5,069 nucleotides of DNA from DATKMG01 sp035541995 (GTDB lineage Bacteria; Acidobacteriota; Terriglobia; Versatilivoradales; Versatilivoraceae). Of the stretch, positions 4,648 through 5,069 are shown piece after piece; position 1 is the stretch's first letter; each line of letters starts with the position of its first letter. The stretch is from positions 1 through 5,069 of the forward strand of contig DATKMG010000007.1 in assembly GCA_035541995.1 (NCBI GenBank). Reading direction: 5' to 3'. The notes beneath the pieces are model-generated. The model was not told the origin of the DNA. It saw only the letters and a list, made by a program, of their open reading frames with translations, and ran no database searches. Made by a program: the position numbers and the translations under genes.

Positions 4648-5069
4648 TTACAGCCCGTAACTTGGCATTTCCCATCCTTTTCGGTACGGGCGCTTGACCC
4701 ACTGGTTGGCTTCGGGGAAGTTGGAAAACTCCATCTTTTCAGACTCCCAAACCAGCTTGCCTTGGTACCGGACGGCAATTGTGCCGAGCAGGACCCATTC
4801 CGTAAATGGCCCTGCATAATCAAAGTTGGACAGCGCCGGAGGGCCTCCTTTACAGGCCTGAATCCATTCACGGTAATGCCCCGGAGAACGGGGGAGCAGG
4901 GGACTGGGTAACTTATATTCCTTCATGAGCCCTTCGGGGAGCAGGCGAGGTTCATCTCCGTAACAGCCGACGGTGATAATCCCCTTGCTGCCGATGAACA
5001 AGGAACCATTATCACTGTCACCCAGCTTGGTCTTTTCACCAATCCCCCTGGGCAACGGTGGCAGAAATC
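4648..5069 (-). CDS. Gfo/Idh/MocA-family oxidoreductase, C-terminal part (5' end outside window)
   Basis: About 140 C-terminal residues are present and the frame runs open through the right edge, so the gene starts outside. Recognisable family segments, numbered from the first complete codon at the edge, are a GSLFIGSKGIITVGCYGDEPRLLPE stretch near residues 22-46, GHYREWIQACKGGPPALSNFDYAG near 63-86, FTEWVLLGTIAVR near 88-100 and NQWVKRPYRKGWEMPSYGL at the end. These match the C-terminal alpha/beta domain of secreted or Tat-exported NAD(P)-dependent sugar dehydrogenases that are abundant in Planctomycetes, Verrucomicrobia and Acidobacteria. The Rossmann domain, the EKP-like motif and any Tat signal would be upstream and cannot be checked. 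The likely role is oxidation or isomerisation of a sugar or glycoside; substrate unknown. It precedes the sugar kinase on the same strand. Confidence 0.87.
   Translation of the reverse strand, partial: FLPPLPRGIGEKTKLGDSDNGSLFIGSKGIITVGCYGDEPRLLPEGLMKEYKLPSPLLPRSPGHYREWIQACKGGPPALSNFDYAGPFTEWVLLGTIAVRYQGKLVWESEKMEFSNFPEANQWVKRPYRKGWEMPSYGL

Noticed and set aside
4425..4871. 148-codon minus-strand open frame
   Set aside because: It overlaps the well-supported oxidoreductase frame and then crosses the 4475-4637 palindromic repeats; no family is recognisable in it.

Overview
The window is about 5 kb of bacterial chromosome with moderate GC content and low coding density. It holds four supportable genes, one of them cut by the right edge, separated by three long intergenic stretches rich in palindromes. 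The gene set is an ECF-like sigma factor of the TIGR02999/PF07638 type, a secreted HAF-repeat protein, a PfkB-family sugar kinase and a Gfo/Idh/MocA-type oxidoreductase. Together with the loose packing and dispersed repeats, this suggests a free-living environmental Acidobacteriota, or possibly a member of the Planctomycetota/Verrucomicrobiota group. The assignment is inferred from gene-family habits, as there is no phylogenetic marker here.

Left part (1-1205): a sigma factor gene on the minus strand (83-652) with a strong Shine-Dalgarno sequence. It is followed by a 553-bp divergent intergenic region. That region holds a dyad upstream of the sigma gene, a protein-like open frame without a normal start, a 14-bp GC palindrome and a degenerate heptamer array just before the next gene.

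Middle (1206-3349): a plus-strand gene for an exported protein with seven HAF-type repeats, possibly a seven-bladed beta-propeller. Downstream is a 785-bp palindrome-rich region: a strand-specific RNA hairpin, a 21-bp palindrome, four copies of a small REP-like hairpin in nested inverted order, three further hairpins, a 137-bp MITE-like element with 17-bp terminal inverted repeats, and a weak terminator-like hairpin at the end of the kinase gene.

Right part (3350-5069): two minus-strand genes. An oxidoreductase C-terminus (4648 to the window edge) lies upstream of a tagatose-kinase-like PfkB sugar kinase (3350-4288), with 359 bp of palindromic repeat DNA between them. Both fit carbohydrate catabolism and could be functionally linked, but the spacing makes a tight operon uncertain.

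I found no CRISPR array, tRNA, rRNA, transposase or defence locus. The most unusual content is non-coding: several different small palindromic elements packed together. No complete new biological system is evident.
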